Shown here one piece after another: positions 33,989 through 42,772 of a stretch of 64,000 nucleotides of DNA; position 1 is the first letter of the stretch, and every line of letters starts with the position of its first letter. Source of the stretch: Pseudomonas quercus (GTDB taxonomy: Bacteria; Pseudomonadota; Gammaproteobacteria; Pseudomonadales; Pseudomonadaceae); the NCBI RefSeq assembly GCF_012033695.1, contig NZ_JAAVJI010000016.1:1-64000 (forward strand), read 5' to 3'. Made by a program: the position numbers and the translations under genes. The notes under the pieces were generated by a model. It was not told the origin of the DNA, ran no database searches, and saw only the letters and a list, made by a program, of their open reading frames with translations.

Positions 33989-34004
33989 AGCAACTGCTGT
34001 GCCA
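33989..34004 (-). promoter_or_regulatory. Sigma-54 promoter for flgBCDE
   Basis: Minus-strand TGGCAC-AGCAG-TTGCT is an exact match to TGGCAC-N5-TTGCW. The predicted start is near 33979, 35 bases before flgB. This is the expected RpoN/FleR class of promoter. Confidence 0.85.
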
Positions 34005-34193
34005 AGTTTGTAAGCCCTTGTTTTAACTGGGCCTCTGGTATGAGGTGAAAATCTGTCGTCAGAAAATCGACTAGGTTTTCACGATGGCAAGCGGCAAACT
34101 CGCAACAGTGGCGCCAGAAAAAATGTTTGGCAGGAATGGAGGTGCAAAAGAGGGGCCATGGCAATACTGCCCGGCAGGGGGCGGATACAGCGC

Positions 34194-34276
34194 GTAGGCG
34201 CAAGGCGTTGCCTGCGCTTGGACGGCAAAGCCGCCCTGTCCATACCTTCATTGCGCAAGCAGAGCTTTGCGCCTAC
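34194..34276. repeat. Inverted repeat (REPIN-like) between cheR and flgB
   Basis: Perfect 10-bp arms GTAGGCGCAA and TTGCGCCTAC lie 63 bp apart with further partial pairing inside. It occupies the middle of the 393-bp gap between cheR and flgB and resembles a pair of inverted REP sequences. Short open frames crossing it are not credible genes. Confidence 0.6.
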
Positions 34277-34337
34277 AAGGCGAGCGGTTGCATTTACCAC
34301 AGAGGCTCCTTGGGAGAGAGCCTCTAGTGCAGGCGGG

Positions 34338-35165
34338 TCAGATCGCCTGGTAGATGATGCCAGGGCTGCACTGGACCATCTTGTACTTGTCGGGCAAGCC
34401 GTTGAGGGCCTCGGAGGCACCCAGGAACAAGTAGCCACCGGGCTTCAGGGTGCTGTGAATACGGGACAGAATGTCCTTTTTCACTTCGGCCGAGAAGTAG
34501 ATCAACACGTTGCGGCAGAACACCACATCGAACTTGCCCAGCGACACGTAGCTTTCAAGCAAGTTGATAGGCCTGAAATCAATGCGGCTGCGAATAGGCG
34601 CCTTGACCGCCCACCGGTTGCCCGGCTTCACGTCAAAATAGCGTTGCAGGCGCTCTTGGGACAGGCCGCGACCGATTGCCAGGCTGTCGTACTCGCCGCT
34701 TTTGCAGTTAAGCAGCATGGAAGGCGACAGGTCAGTGGCGGTGATCTGCACGCCGCCTTTAAGCGCCCCTGGGTTGGCCTGGGTGAACTCCTCGATCGTC
34801 ATGGACAGCGAATAGGGCTCTTGCCCCGACGAGCAGGCTGCCGACCAGATACGCAAGCGCTGGCCAGGGCTGGCCTTGATCATTTCAGGCAACACCTTGT
34901 TCTTCATCACGTCGAAGGGGTAGGTGTCCCGAAACCACAAGGTCTCGTTGGTGGTCATGGCATCCACTACTTGCTCACGCAGCCCGCCCCTGGGTTGAGT
35001 CTGAATGCGTTGCACCAGTTCGCCCAAGGTCTTGATACCTTGCTGTTCCATGAGCTTGTTGAGGCGGCTGGACACCAGGTATTGCTTGTTCTCGCCCAGC
35101 ACAATGCCACAGGCCTTTTCCAGGAAGCCCCGGAACTGCTCAAAATCCAAATTTGCCGTAGCCAA
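34338..35165 (-). CDS. cheR: Chemotaxis protein methyltransferase CheR
   Basis: Methylates glutamates on chemoreceptors using S-adenosylmethionine. The 275-residue protein has the N-terminal helical domain (DFEQFRGFLEKACGIVLGENKQYLVSSRL) and the SAM-binding domain with RIWSAACSSGQEPYSLSM and FDVVFCRNVLIYFS. The start is a TTG at 35165, eight to nine bases after a GAGG; no in-frame ATG fits the family N-terminus. It follows cheV by 47 bp. Confidence 0.95.
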   Translation of the reverse strand: MATANLDFEQFRGFLEKACGIVLGENKQYLVSSRLNKLMEQQGIKTLGELVQRIQTQPRGGLREQVVDAMTTNETLWFRDTYPFDVMKNKVLPEMIKASPGQRLRIWSAACSSGQEPYSLSMTIEEFTQANPGALKGGVQITATDLSPSMLLNCKSGEYDSLAIGRGLSQERLQRYFDVKPGNRWAVKAPIRSRIDFRPINLLESYVSLGKFDVVFCRNVLIYFSAEVKKDILSRIHSTLKPGGYLFLGASEALNGLPDKYKMVQCSPGIIYQAI

Positions 35166-35212
35166 TGTCGCCGCCTCTGAAATTGTTCAATCTGCACCGG
35201 GCCGAAGCCCGG

Positions 35213-36139
35213 TCACCCTTTTGCATTGATGCGTTCGACCACGCGCGAGGCGAGATCGTCTGGCCGGAATTTGGCTAGGAAGTCATCGGCGCCCACTTTC
35301 TTCACCATCGCCTGGTTGAATACGCCGGACAGCGACGTGTGCAACACAATATGAAGCTTCTGCATGCGGGGGTCGCTGCGGATTTCGGCCGTTAGCGTAT
35401 AGCCGTCCATTTCCGGCATTTCAATGTCGGAAATCAGCATCAGGAATTCTTCGTTCGGATCCTTCCCTTCAGCCACCATGGCCTGAAGGTAGTCCAATGC
35501 CTGGCGCCCGTCGTTAAGCGCAACCACTTCTACCCCGACCGTTTCCAGGCAACGGCTGACCTGCTTGCGCGCTACAGAAGAGTCGTCCACGGTCATGACC
35601 CGCAGCGAGACTGCTTTTTGCTGCACGGCCTCGTTGATCACGCCGCTGCTGATGGTTTCCGATACCGGCGACACTTCAGCCAGGATCTTTTCCACGTCAA
35701 TGATTTCGACCAGTTGGTTGTCCACCCGTGTGACCGCCGTAAGATAGTGGTCGCGACCGGTGCCTTTGGGCGGGGGCTGTATGGCCTCCCAGTTCATGTT
35801 CACGATGCGCTCGACCGAATGCACCAGGAAGCCCTGAATCTTGGTGTTGTATTCAGTAATGATCACAAAGGGATCTTGTACCGCTTCCAATGAGCGAGAG
35901 CCCGTAGCCATGGACAGGTCCAGGATCGGAATAGTCGCGCCACGAATATTGGCCACCCCACGTACCACCGGGTTGGACTTGGGCATCAACGTCAACTTGG
36001 GGCATTGCAGCACTTCGCGAACCTTGAAGACGTTAATGCCGTACAACTGCTTGCCGTTCAAACGGAACAACAACAGTTCAAGGCGGTTCTGCCCTACCAG
36101 TTGCGTGCGCTGGTTTACTGAGTCCATCACACCAGCCAT
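35213..36139 (-). CDS. cheV: Chemotaxis coupling/response protein CheV
   Basis: CheW-receiver hybrid of 308 residues that couples receptors to CheA and buffers phosphate flow. The CheW-like part spans about 15-165 (ELLLFRLNGKQLYGINVFKVREV, VVRGVANIRGATIPILDLS). The receiver domain spans about 180-305, with the phospho-acceptor in LMLISDIEMPEMDGYTLT and the DDSS acidic pocket. It is divergent from flgA. A GGAGG precedes the ATG. A sigma-28-like promoter is suggested upstream. Confidence 0.95.
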   Translation of the reverse strand: MAGVMDSVNQRTQLVGQNRLELLLFRLNGKQLYGINVFKVREVLQCPKLTLMPKSNPVVRGVANIRGATIPILDLSMATGSRSLEAVQDPFVIITEYNTKIQGFLVHSVERIVNMNWEAIQPPPKGTGRDHYLTAVTRVDNQLVEIIDVEKILAEVSPVSETISSGVINEAVQQKAVSLRVMTVDDSSVARKQVSRCLETVGVEVVALNDGRQALDYLQAMVAEGKDPNEEFLMLISDIEMPEMDGYTLTAEIRSDPRMQKLHIVLHTSLSGVFNQAMVKKVGADDFLAKFRPDDLASRVVERINAKG

Positions 36140-36158
36140 ATCAAACCTCCACCTTGTA

Positions 36159-36185
36159 CTGTCGGCTCCTCGGCGTTTCGTTCAA
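36159..36185 (-). promoter_or_regulatory. Possible sigma-28 (FliA) promoter for cheV-cheR
   Basis: Minus-strand TTGAACGA-N11-GCCGACAG. The -10 matches GCCGATAA at six of eight bases; the -35 is weak. The start would fall close to the cheV ribosome binding site. cheVR are FliA-class genes in P. aeruginosa, which supports the call more than the sequence alone. Confidence 0.45.
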
Positions 36186-36205
36186 GCCAGGCAAGCGCGC
36201 ATTTT

Positions 36206-36221
36206 TGGCACGTCGCTTGCT
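36206..36221 (+). promoter_or_regulatory. Sigma-54 promoter for flgA
   Basis: TGGCAC-GTCGC-TTGCT is an exact match to the consensus. The -12 GC is only 13 bases before the flgA ATG, so transcription would start at or just before the first codon. Confidence 0.8.
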
Positions 36222-36232
36222 CAAGCATAGCC

Positions 36233-36982
36233 ATGAACGAGAAAACGCCATATTCACGACATCTGATCGCGACCCTGTACGGGTTGTTCGCCACCTTGTG
36301 TCTGTTAGCATCCGGGCGGCTGCTTGCCGACGACATCACAGCGCCCGAACAGCTTATCGGTGTGACACAAGGGTTTCTTGAGTTCACCGTGGAAGATTAT
36401 TTAGCGACCAGCCAGACCGAAGGCCGTTATGAAATCGAAGTCGCGAACCTGGACCCCCGCCTGCGCATGCCCCAATGCGACCGGGAACTGACGGCCAAGC
36501 TCGAAACCCCTGCTATTCCGCTGGGCCGCGTGACGGTACGGGTACGCTGCGAGGGCGGCTCACCCTGGACCATCTTCGTACCTGCTAGCGTCAAGTTGTA
36601 TAGGGACGTGGTAGTGGCCACCCGCCCATTGAAACGCGATACGGTGATTGCCGACGGCGATGTAGCCTTGCGGGAACGCGATGTGGGGCAATTGAACCAG
36701 GGCTTTTTACCTAGCCTGGACCAAGCCATAGGCCAGCGGGTGGTCCGACCGACGGCAATGGATCAAGTACTGGCCCCTGTGCAGGTGGAGCAACCGGAGG
36801 TGATCCGCAAGGGGGACCAGGTGGTCATCACCGCGCGCGCAGGCACGCTGGCCGTGAAAATGCCGGGCGAAGCGTTGAGTAATGGCGGAATGAGTGAGCA
36901 GATCCGCATCCGCAACCTGAACTCCCAGCGCGTGATCAAAGCGCGTGTGACCGGGCCTGGGCAGGTGGAGGTATCCATGTAA
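36233..36982 (+). CDS. flgA: P-ring assembly chaperone FlgA
   Basis: Periplasmic chaperone for FlgI polymerisation, 249 residues. The N-terminus has a signal peptide (LIATLYGLFATLCLLASGRLLA). The C-terminal half carries the SAF-like and FlgA regions (PLKRDTVIADGDVALRERDV, LAPVQVEQPEVIRKGDQVVI). No Shine-Dalgarno is visible before the ATG and the predicted sigma-54 start lies next to it. The true start may be at this ATG on a leaderless message, or the promoter may initiate slightly further downstream. Confidence 0.92.
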   Translation: MNEKTPYSRHLIATLYGLFATLCLLASGRLLADDITAPEQLIGVTQGFLEFTVEDYLATSQTEGRYEIEVANLDPRLRMPQCDRELTAKLETPAIPLGRVTVRVRCEGGSPWTIFVPASVKLYRDVVVATRPLKRDTVIADGDVALRERDVGQLNQGFLPSLDQAIGQRVVRPTAMDQVLAPVQVEQPEVIRKGDQVVITARAGTLAVKMPGEALSNGGMSEQIRIRNLNSQRVIKARVTGPGQVEVSM

Positions 36983-37068
36983 AGCTACGCCGAGCTAGCG
37001 GCCGGCCCCCGATTTTTCTACACTTGGCGCATGAACCTTGCCGTTGGGTTACTTTCGAAAAAAGGCCC

Positions 37069-37095
37069 TAAAGTTTTCCTATTCATGGTCGAAAA
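37069..37095 (+). promoter_or_regulatory. Sigma-28 (FliA) promoter for flgM
   Basis: TAAAGTTT-N11-GTCGAAAA matches the full -35 of the consensus TAAAGTTT-N11-GCCGATAA and six of eight -10 bases with correct spacing. The start site would be about 30 bases before the flgM ATG. Confidence 0.75.
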
Positions 37096-37129
37096 CAAGG
37101 CAAGCGTCTTAATACCAAGGGGATTTATC

Positions 37130-37432
37130 ATGGTTATCGATTTCCGGAGCGTCACAGGCTCCACTCAAGTCTCTAGCACTGCTCGCACGTCCGGCAGCAA
37201 GGCTGTAGGGGCTGTGGACGACGTCAAAAGCGTCCAGGGAACCAGCCAGGCAGGCGAATCCGTGCAGCTGAGCGATGTAGCACAGCACATGAAAAAAGTA
37301 ACTGAAAGCCTGGGCAGCGATACGCCGGTCAACGCCAGCCGCATTGCCGAACTCAAGCAGAAAATCGCCGACGGCAGCTATCAGGTCGACAGCAAGCGCA
37401 TTGCCAGCAAGCTGTTGTCCTTCGAGTCCTGA
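37130..37432 (+). CDS. flgM: Anti-sigma-28 factor FlgM
   Basis: Holds FliA inactive until the hook is complete, then is exported. The 100-residue protein starts MVIDFRSVTGSTQVSSTART, is largely polar and low-complexity in the first half, and ends with the FliA-binding segment VNASRIAELKQKIADGSYQVDSKRIASKLLSFES. The ATG at 37130 follows AAGGGG; the frame extending to 37031 is discarded. It is probably co-transcribed with flgN. Confidence 0.95.
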   Translation: MVIDFRSVTGSTQVSSTARTSGSKAVGAVDDVKSVQGTSQAGESVQLSDVAQHMKKVTESLGSDTPVNASRIAELKQKIADGSYQVDSKRIASKLLSFES

Positions 37433-37471
37433 GCCCGGACCCGGCCTACGCTTTGATACCCGAGATCCGCC

Positions 37472-37939
37472 ATGCACGACACCACCTTGCTGCAGTTGAT
37501 TGAAGACGACATCGGGCCGGCAGAACAGCTCCAGGCGCTGTTGCGCGAGGAGTACACGGCGCTGCGCGGGCGGGACATGCAACTGTTGGAAAATATCCTG
37601 GCACACAAGCAGTCCTTGATTGTGCAGTTGGGCCAGCATGGCCGTCGCCGCAGCGAGCTGCTGGCTTCTCTGGGCCTGCAACCGGACGCTGAGGGCCTGG
37701 CGCAGCTGGCAGAGACGTCGGTGTTGGGCCAAACGCTCGTGGAGCGAGGCGAACACCTGGCGTCGATCCTGGCCGAATGCCAGACAATCAACGAGCAAAA
37801 CGGGCGCGCCATCCAGATGCAGCAGTTCGTGACCGCCAACCAGCTCAAGATTCTCAGCGGTGGCGAAACACCCTCCCTGTATACCGCCCGGGGCGCTACT
37901 GCCCGGCTTGCAACCGTGCGTGCCTTCAGCCAGGCATAG
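37472..37939 (+). CDS. flgN: Flagellar export chaperone FlgN
   Basis: Cytoplasmic chaperone for FlgK and FlgL. The 155-residue, mostly helical protein has the family's heptad-rich N-terminal half (LLQLIEDDIGPAEQLQALLREEYTALRGRD) and the C-terminal QQFVTANQLKILSGGETPSLYTARG seen in pseudomonad FlgN. It lies 39 bp after flgM. Confidence 0.92.
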   Translation: MHDTTLLQLIEDDIGPAEQLQALLREEYTALRGRDMQLLENILAHKQSLIVQLGQHGRRRSELLASLGLQPDAEGLAQLAETSVLGQTLVERGEHLASILAECQTINEQNGRAIQMQQFVTANQLKILSGGETPSLYTARGATARLATVRAFSQA

Positions 37940-38018
37940 CGTCTGGTGACCCAGGCCTTGAATCGGCATAACTTGCCGTATTGCTGCCTGTTCCTTACCG
38001 CCTGGAGACCCGACTACT

Positions 38019-38765
38019 GTGTTCAATGCTTCGAGCGTAGATGATGCGCCGCAACCGCCCAAGGTGCTCACCACGCCACTGGAAATCCTGGCCAACCTCA
38101 AAGCGTTGATGGAGGGTCACGACCCTTTGATCGTGACCTTTACGGAGCACCAGCAGCGTTTCCAGAGCTATGTGGTAGAAGTGGACCGGGACAGCGGTAC
38201 GTTAGGCCTCGATGAGCTGATCCCCCGTGATGGGGAACGTTTTCTGGCCAGTGGCGAACCTTTCAAGGTGGAAGGGTTTCATGACGGCGTACGCATCGCC
38301 TGGGAGTCCGCTGGTATTTTCCAGGTGGTCGATAATAACCATGGCCGTTGTTATCGCGGGCCACTCCCCTCTCAGGTGGTCTATCACCAGCGCCGAAATG
38401 CCTTCCGTGCAGCCCTGAAGCTGTCTCAACTGGTGGATATCGAGGTTGACGGCAGCAAGGCCCCTCAAGGGGTTCGGGGCAAGTTGCTGGACGTGTCTGC
38501 AACGGGGTGCAAATTGCGCTTCGAGGGTAATGTCACCCAGCGGCTTCAGCTAGGCCAGGTGTACGAACGCTTCGCCGTCGCCCTGCCCTTTGGCGCCATC
38601 ACTACCGCTGTGGAATTGCGTTACTTGCATTTTGAAGAGCGCCTGGACACAACGTTCGCTGGCGTGCGCTTCCATAACATGAGCGGGCTGGAGCAGCGCA
38701 ATGTGGAGCGCTTCGTCAATCAGCTCCAGCGCGACGCCCGGCAATTCGACCGAGACGAATTCTAG
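38019..38765 (+). CDS. flgZ: PilZ-domain c-di-GMP motility brake FlgZ (YcgR-like)
   Basis: Binds c-di-GMP and slows flagellar rotation. The 248-residue protein has an N-terminal YcgR domain (about 15-120) and a C-terminal PilZ domain (about 121-240). The PilZ domain carries both ligand motifs: RNAFR (126-130, RxxxR) and DVSATG (158-163, DxSxxG). The start is a GTG at 38019 with a GGAG about 11 bases upstream. It lies 79 bp after flgN, the usual pseudomonad place. Confidence 0.93.
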   Translation: MFNASSVDDAPQPPKVLTTPLEILANLKALMEGHDPLIVTFTEHQQRFQSYVVEVDRDSGTLGLDELIPRDGERFLASGEPFKVEGFHDGVRIAWESAGIFQVVDNNHGRCYRGPLPSQVVYHQRRNAFRAALKLSQLVDIEVDGSKAPQGVRGKLLDVSATGCKLRFEGNVTQRLQLGQVYERFAVALPFGAITTAVELRYLHFEERLDTTFAGVRFHNMSGLEQRNVERFVNQLQRDARQFDRDEF

Positions 38766-38852
38766 GTACAGTGCTGCGCCACGCTCAGATATGATCTGCT
38801 AACTGTGAGGGAGGGACCGGGCGTAGCCCGGGAACCTGCTGCCTGCGCCCAT
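38766..38852. repeat. Single REP-like hairpin between flgZ and the MFS gene
   Basis: CCGGGCGTAGCCCGGGAAC forms a short stem with a 4-base loop between two convergent genes. It resembles the REP cores at 30.1 kb and may also help terminate both transcripts. Confidence 0.55.
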
Positions 38853-40124
38853 TCAATCCTTCATCTGATCATCCACAACTTGCTCATCCACACGCGGGTC
38901 CAGCGCTGCCACCAGCGGTGAGCTGGTCATGTTATCGGGCATGGGGATGTGGTGCAGTGGTGCATCCTGCACTTGGTGCAGGTTGGTCACTGCGTTGGGC
39001 CGTATGCGCAGTACCAGTACCAGCGCAAAGAAGGAAAAGAACAGGTACAGCGACTCGCTGCCATAGAGTTTCATCAACACGCCTGCAGCCAGCGGCCCGA
39101 TGCTCGCCCCTATGCCATAGGTGGCGAGCAGCATAGCGGTCAGGGACACACGGCGCTCGCCTTCTACGTGGTCATTGGCAAAGGCAACGGCCAATGGATA
39201 CAGGCAAAATTGCAACAGCGACACCACAAAGCCGCCACAGAACAAGGCCTCCATGGGCAAGGTCACCAACCGCGGTGCCAGGGCCATGACCAGTGCCAGC
39301 ACGCATAGGCCGGTAGCAATGATACGGATGAGCTTGCAACGGTCGTAACGGTCCGACAACCAGCCCAACGGCCATTGCACCACTAGCCCGGCAAACACAC
39401 AGCAGCCCATGAACAAGCCTACGGCTTCCGTGCTTAAACCCTGGCCTGCCGCGTATAAAGGCGCCAGGCCGTAGAATGAGCCGATGATAAGGCCGGCCCC
39501 TAAGACGGTGGTGAGCGACTGCGGCACGCGGTTGATGAAAAAACGCGGGTCCAGGGGCACCGAATGCAGCGCAGCGGGGTGGATGCGGCGTGTGAGGGCG
39601 ACAGGCACCAGGCACACGGCGAAGCACAGCGCGACCATCATGACCAGCTCAAGCCCCAACTGTGGGTGCCAGACCAGTATCAGCTGGCCCAGTACCAGGC
39701 CCAGGTAAGACGCAATCATGTAGCCGCTGAACACCAGCCCGCGCTGCTTTGCCTCAGCCTGCTCATTGAGCCAACTCTCGATCACCATGTACTGGCACAT
39801 CATGCCCATGCCCACGATCAAACGCAGGAATACCCAGGCGGGGAGGTACTGCGTGAGGCCATGCCCCAGCACCGCAGCCGTCACGATACCTGCACAGGCG
39901 GTATAGGCCCGAATGTGGCCCACACGGGCGATCAGCCGGTGGCCGACCTTTCCTCCCAGCACCAGCCCGAAATAGTACGCGGCCATGAGTGCACCGACCC
40001 AGAGGCCGTCCACCTTATCCGCGGCCAGGTGTAGCGCGAGGTAAGTACTCAGTAATCCGGAGCCGATTAACATCATCAGCGCAGCGAAATACAAGCCTCG
40101 AAAGTTTTTCCAGATCTGACGCAT
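38853..40124 (-). CDS. MFS transporter (YcaD-like)
   Basis: A 423-residue membrane protein with about 12 hydrophobic segments (FRGLYFAALMMLIGSGLLSTYLALHL, MAAYYFGLVLGGKVGHRLIARVGHIRAY). It belongs to the YcaD-type branch, whose substrates are unknown. A hydrophilic tail of about 45 residues follows the last helix. The ATG at 40124 has AAGGG upstream. It lies 56 bp after the glutamine-synthetase-like gene and is probably co-transcribed with it, suggesting import or export of that enzyme's substrate. Confidence 0.87.
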   Translation of the reverse strand: MRQIWKNFRGLYFAALMMLIGSGLLSTYLALHLAADKVDGLWVGALMAAYYFGLVLGGKVGHRLIARVGHIRAYTACAGIVTAAVLGHGLTQYLPAWVFLRLIVGMGMMCQYMVIESWLNEQAEAKQRGLVFSGYMIASYLGLVLGQLILVWHPQLGLELVMMVALCFAVCLVPVALTRRIHPAALHSVPLDPRFFINRVPQSLTTVLGAGLIIGSFYGLAPLYAAGQGLSTEAVGLFMGCCVFAGLVVQWPLGWLSDRYDRCKLIRIIATGLCVLALVMALAPRLVTLPMEALFCGGFVVSLLQFCLYPLAVAFANDHVEGERRVSLTAMLLATYGIGASIGPLAAGVLMKLYGSESLYLFFSFFALVLVLRIRPNAVTNLHQVQDAPLHHIPMPDNMTSSPLVAALDPRVDEQVVDDQMKD

Positions 40125-40180
40125 TGACCCTTGCAACTCCTGAAACGAATAAAGCGAGGCCTATCAACAGCCTGAGCCGG

Positions 40181-41506
40181 TCAAGCCTGGGCGGCGAGAA
40201 TACGGCGCTCCCAAGGGGTGATTTCATTCATGAAACTGGTAAGTTCCAAGGTCTTGGTCGCGATGTAGCCTTCGATGAACGTCGCCCCGAACAGTTCCAC
40301 TGCCAGCGCGCTCTGGCTCAACCGCTTCAGGGCACTGTCCAGGGTACAGGCCAGCGCTAGGTGCTCAGGCACCTGGAACTCACCCTGAACCGCTGGTGTG
40401 GGCTCCAGCTCATGTTCGATGCCATGCAGGCCTGCGGCCAGGCTGGCCGCAATGGCCAGGTACGGGTTGGCATCAGCGCCTGGCAAGCGGTTTTCCACAC
40501 GCCGAGCTGCCGGTGCGCTGGCAGGAATACGCAAGCCAGCCGCACGGTTGTCCTCAGACCAGCACGCATTGTTGGGCGACGCATAGGGGTGAAACAGCCG
40601 TTGATAGGCATTCACGTTGGGGGCAAACAAGGCAGTAAAGTCAGCCAGTGCTGCCTGCTGGCCGCCAATGAAATGTCGGAACATGGCCGTGGGTTGGCCT
40701 GTGTCATCGCTGAAGGCATTACGCCCCGTGTGGGTGTGTATCACGCTCTGGTGAATGTGCATGGAGCTGCCAGGCACATGAGCCAAGGGCTTGGCCATGC
40801 ACACCGCGATCAGCCCGTGCTTGAGCGCCACTTCCTTGAGCAGGTGCTTGAACAGGAAGGTCTGGTCTGCCAACAGCAGGGGGTCGCCGTGCAACAGGTT
40901 GATCTCGAACTGGCTGACGCCCATCTCATGCATGAAGGTGTCACGTGGCAGGCCGAGGGCGTCCATGCAGCGGTAGACCTCGTGCCAAAAGGGCCTCAAC
41001 CCATTGTTCGAAGACACACTGAACGCTGAATGCCCGTCCTCCCGTCGCCCATCCAGCCCAAACGGCGGCACAAACGGTTGGGCGGGGTCCGGGTTGGGTG
41101 CGAATACATAGAACTCCAGCTCGGTGGCCACGACCGGCGCCAGCCCTTTGTCCGTATAGTGGCTGATCACGCGTTTGAGCTGGGCACGCGTGGACAGCGG
41201 TGAACCACCCCCCTCCAGCTCCTGGGCATCACAAATGACCAAGGCCCGGGGCTGATCGCTCCACGGCAGGCGATACACGTGTGCCGGATCGGGCACCAAG
41301 GCCAGGTCGCCATCATCGCTGCCGTAGAAGCGCGCGGGCGGGTACCCGCCCATGATGCATTGCAGCAACACGCCGCGGGCCAACTGCAGGCGGCGCCCCT
41401 CGGCAAAACCAGCAGCCGTCATCACCTTGCCGCGCGGCACGCCATTGAGGTCTGGCGTGACGCACTCGATTTCGTCCACGCCCGTTAGGGTGTCCTTGGC
41501 CAGCAT
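40181..41506 (-). CDS. Glutamine-synthetase-like gamma-glutamyl-amine ligase (PuuA/Pau type)
   Basis: A 441-residue type I glutamine synthetase homologue of the gamma-glutamylpolyamine ligase branch. Visible motifs: ATELEFYVFAPNPDP (metal-binding glutamate), MGVSQFEINLLHGDPLLLADQT, GSSMHIHQSV, and ENRLPGADANPYLAIAASLAAG in the ATP/glutamate site. The start at MLAKDTLTGVD has AAGGAG eight bases upstream. It lies 74 bp after rutD on the same strand. PuuA-type enzymes glutamylate putrescine or other amines. Here it might handle an amine linked to pyrimidine breakdown, but that is inference from position only. Confidence 0.87.
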   Translation of the reverse strand: MLAKDTLTGVDEIECVTPDLNGVPRGKVMTAAGFAEGRRLQLARGVLLQCIMGGYPPARFYGSDDGDLALVPDPAHVYRLPWSDQPRALVICDAQELEGGGSPLSTRAQLKRVISHYTDKGLAPVVATELEFYVFAPNPDPAQPFVPPFGLDGRREDGHSAFSVSSNNGLRPFWHEVYRCMDALGLPRDTFMHEMGVSQFEINLLHGDPLLLADQTFLFKHLLKEVALKHGLIAVCMAKPLAHVPGSSMHIHQSVIHTHTGRNAFSDDTGQPTAMFRHFIGGQQAALADFTALFAPNVNAYQRLFHPYASPNNACWSEDNRAAGLRIPASAPAARRVENRLPGADANPYLAIAASLAAGLHGIEHELEPTPAVQGEFQVPEHLALACTLDSALKRLSQSALAVELFGATFIEGYIATKTLELTSFMNEITPWERRILAAQA

Positions 41507-41580
41507 CACGCACTCCTTGTAAGGTCGGGCGTTCAAAGCTCGCATCAGGCGTTAAAAATATCAAGCGCTGCACACCTGCG

Positions 41581-42369
41581 TTACAGCTGGCCTGCGAGGA
41601 AGGCCAGTAACGCGTAGTTGAACGTGTCGGGGTCGGTGATGTTATGGGCATGCCCCCCGTGAGCCACCGAATGCGCAACGCTGCCTTTGATCCCTTGCAG
41701 CAGATGCTGGGAACAGGTGGCAGGCACCAGCACATCATCCAGCGCAGCGGATACCAGAACCGGTACGGTAATGGCCCCCAGCCGGTCGCTTACATCAAAG
41801 CGCCGCAGGGCACCAATGCGGGCTTTCATGGTGTCGGCGCCGGGAAAATGATCAAACGCGTGGTCCACTTCAGCCTGAACCCGTTGCGCGTGCTCGGCGG
41901 CCCAACTGGCGGGGTAGAGGAAAATCGGCTGGGCCTCCACATAGGCCCTGGGGCCCACATGGTCGAGCAGGGCCAGCCGTGCGTCAAAACACCGTGCCGA
42001 ATGAGGGTTGGGGGCCGCCCAGGCGTTGATCAGTGCAAGGCTGGTGACCCGCGCTGGCGCCTCCAGGGCCAACTGCAGCCCCACCAGCCCGCCCAAGGCG
42101 TGGCCTACCAGGTGACACCGCGCGATACCTAGCTCGTCCAGCACATGCTCCACGTCCTGTGCCATGTGCTTGATCTGGTAGTCGGGCGGCAGCGCTTGAA
42201 GGCTACGCCCCGTCCCGCGCTGGTCGTAACAGACCACGCGGTAGCCGGCGCTTACCAGGGCTGGCACCTGTGCCGCCCAGTAACCGGCAGCACCGCCCAG
42301 GCCCGAGGACAGCAGTACCGCCTCCCCGGCCGGGTCTCCATGCACTTCGGTGTACAGGCGGCCTGTCAT
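41581..42369 (-). CDS. rutD: Pyrimidine utilisation protein RutD (alpha/beta hydrolase fold)
   Basis: Thought to speed hydrolysis of aminoacrylate in the Rut uracil pathway. The 262-residue alpha/beta hydrolase has CYDQRGTGRS and the nucleophile elbow GHALGGLVGLQLAL, with alanine where most hydrolases have serine. E. coli RutD shows the same GHALG, so this is a family trait and not damage. The C-terminal HGGHAHNITDPDTFNYALLAFL matches too. The start overlaps the rutC stop (ATGA). Confidence 0.93.
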   Translation of the reverse strand: MTGRLYTEVHGDPAGEAVLLSSGLGGAAGYWAAQVPALVSAGYRVVCYDQRGTGRSLQALPPDYQIKHMAQDVEHVLDELGIARCHLVGHALGGLVGLQLALEAPARVTSLALINAWAAPNPHSARCFDARLALLDHVGPRAYVEAQPIFLYPASWAAEHAQRVQAEVDHAFDHFPGADTMKARIGALRRFDVSDRLGAITVPVLVSAALDDVLVPATCSQHLLQGIKGSVAHSVAHGGHAHNITDPDTFNYALLAFLAGQL

Positions 42370-42758
42370 ACCGGCTTGCCGATATGGGCGACACTGGCAA
42401 TTTCCACCAAGGCCTCGGGCTTCACCAGCCCCACCTGAACACAATAGCGAGCAGGCTTTTCACCAGGGAAAAATTCGGCATACACCGCGTTGATGGCCGC
42501 GTAGTCTTCCCAGTGTTTGAGAAACACATGGTTAAAGGTCACGTCGGCCAAGGTGCCGCCTGCCGTTTCCACGATACGCTGAATCGTTTCCAGCACATGG
42601 CGGGTCTGGGCACCGGCATTGCCCACGTGAACCACGTTGTTCTGGCTATCAAACGGCAGCGTACCTGCCACGTAGAGAATGCCATCGGCCAAAGAACCGG
42701 GGACGAATGGGCCGATAGGGGCTGCAGTACCGGGCGGAATGATCGCTTGCTTGGGCAT
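42366..42758 (-). CDS. rutC: RutC, RidA-family aminoacrylate deaminase
   Basis: The 130-residue YjgF/RidA protein acts on aminoacrylate peracid or aminoacrylate in uracil catabolism. It starts MPKQAIIPPGTAAPIGPFVPG, has the RidA core DGILYVAGTLPFDSQNN, and ends KPARYCVQVGLVKPEALVEIASVAHIG, with the conserved arginine. The ATG at 42758 follows GGAG; the upstream extension is ignored. It lies 14 bp after rutB. Confidence 0.94.
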   Translation of the reverse strand: MPKQAIIPPGTAAPIGPFVPGSLADGILYVAGTLPFDSQNNVVHVGNAGAQTRHVLETIQRIVETAGGTLADVTFNHVFLKHWEDYAAINAVYAEFFPGEKPARYCVQVGLVKPEALVEIASVAHIGKPV

Positions 42759-42772
42759 AGGGGCTCCTGCGC

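Noticed and set aside
41581..42369. RutD as an inactivated hydrolase because the nucleophile elbow reads GHALG
   Set aside because: E. coli RutD has alanine at the same place, so this is normal for the family.
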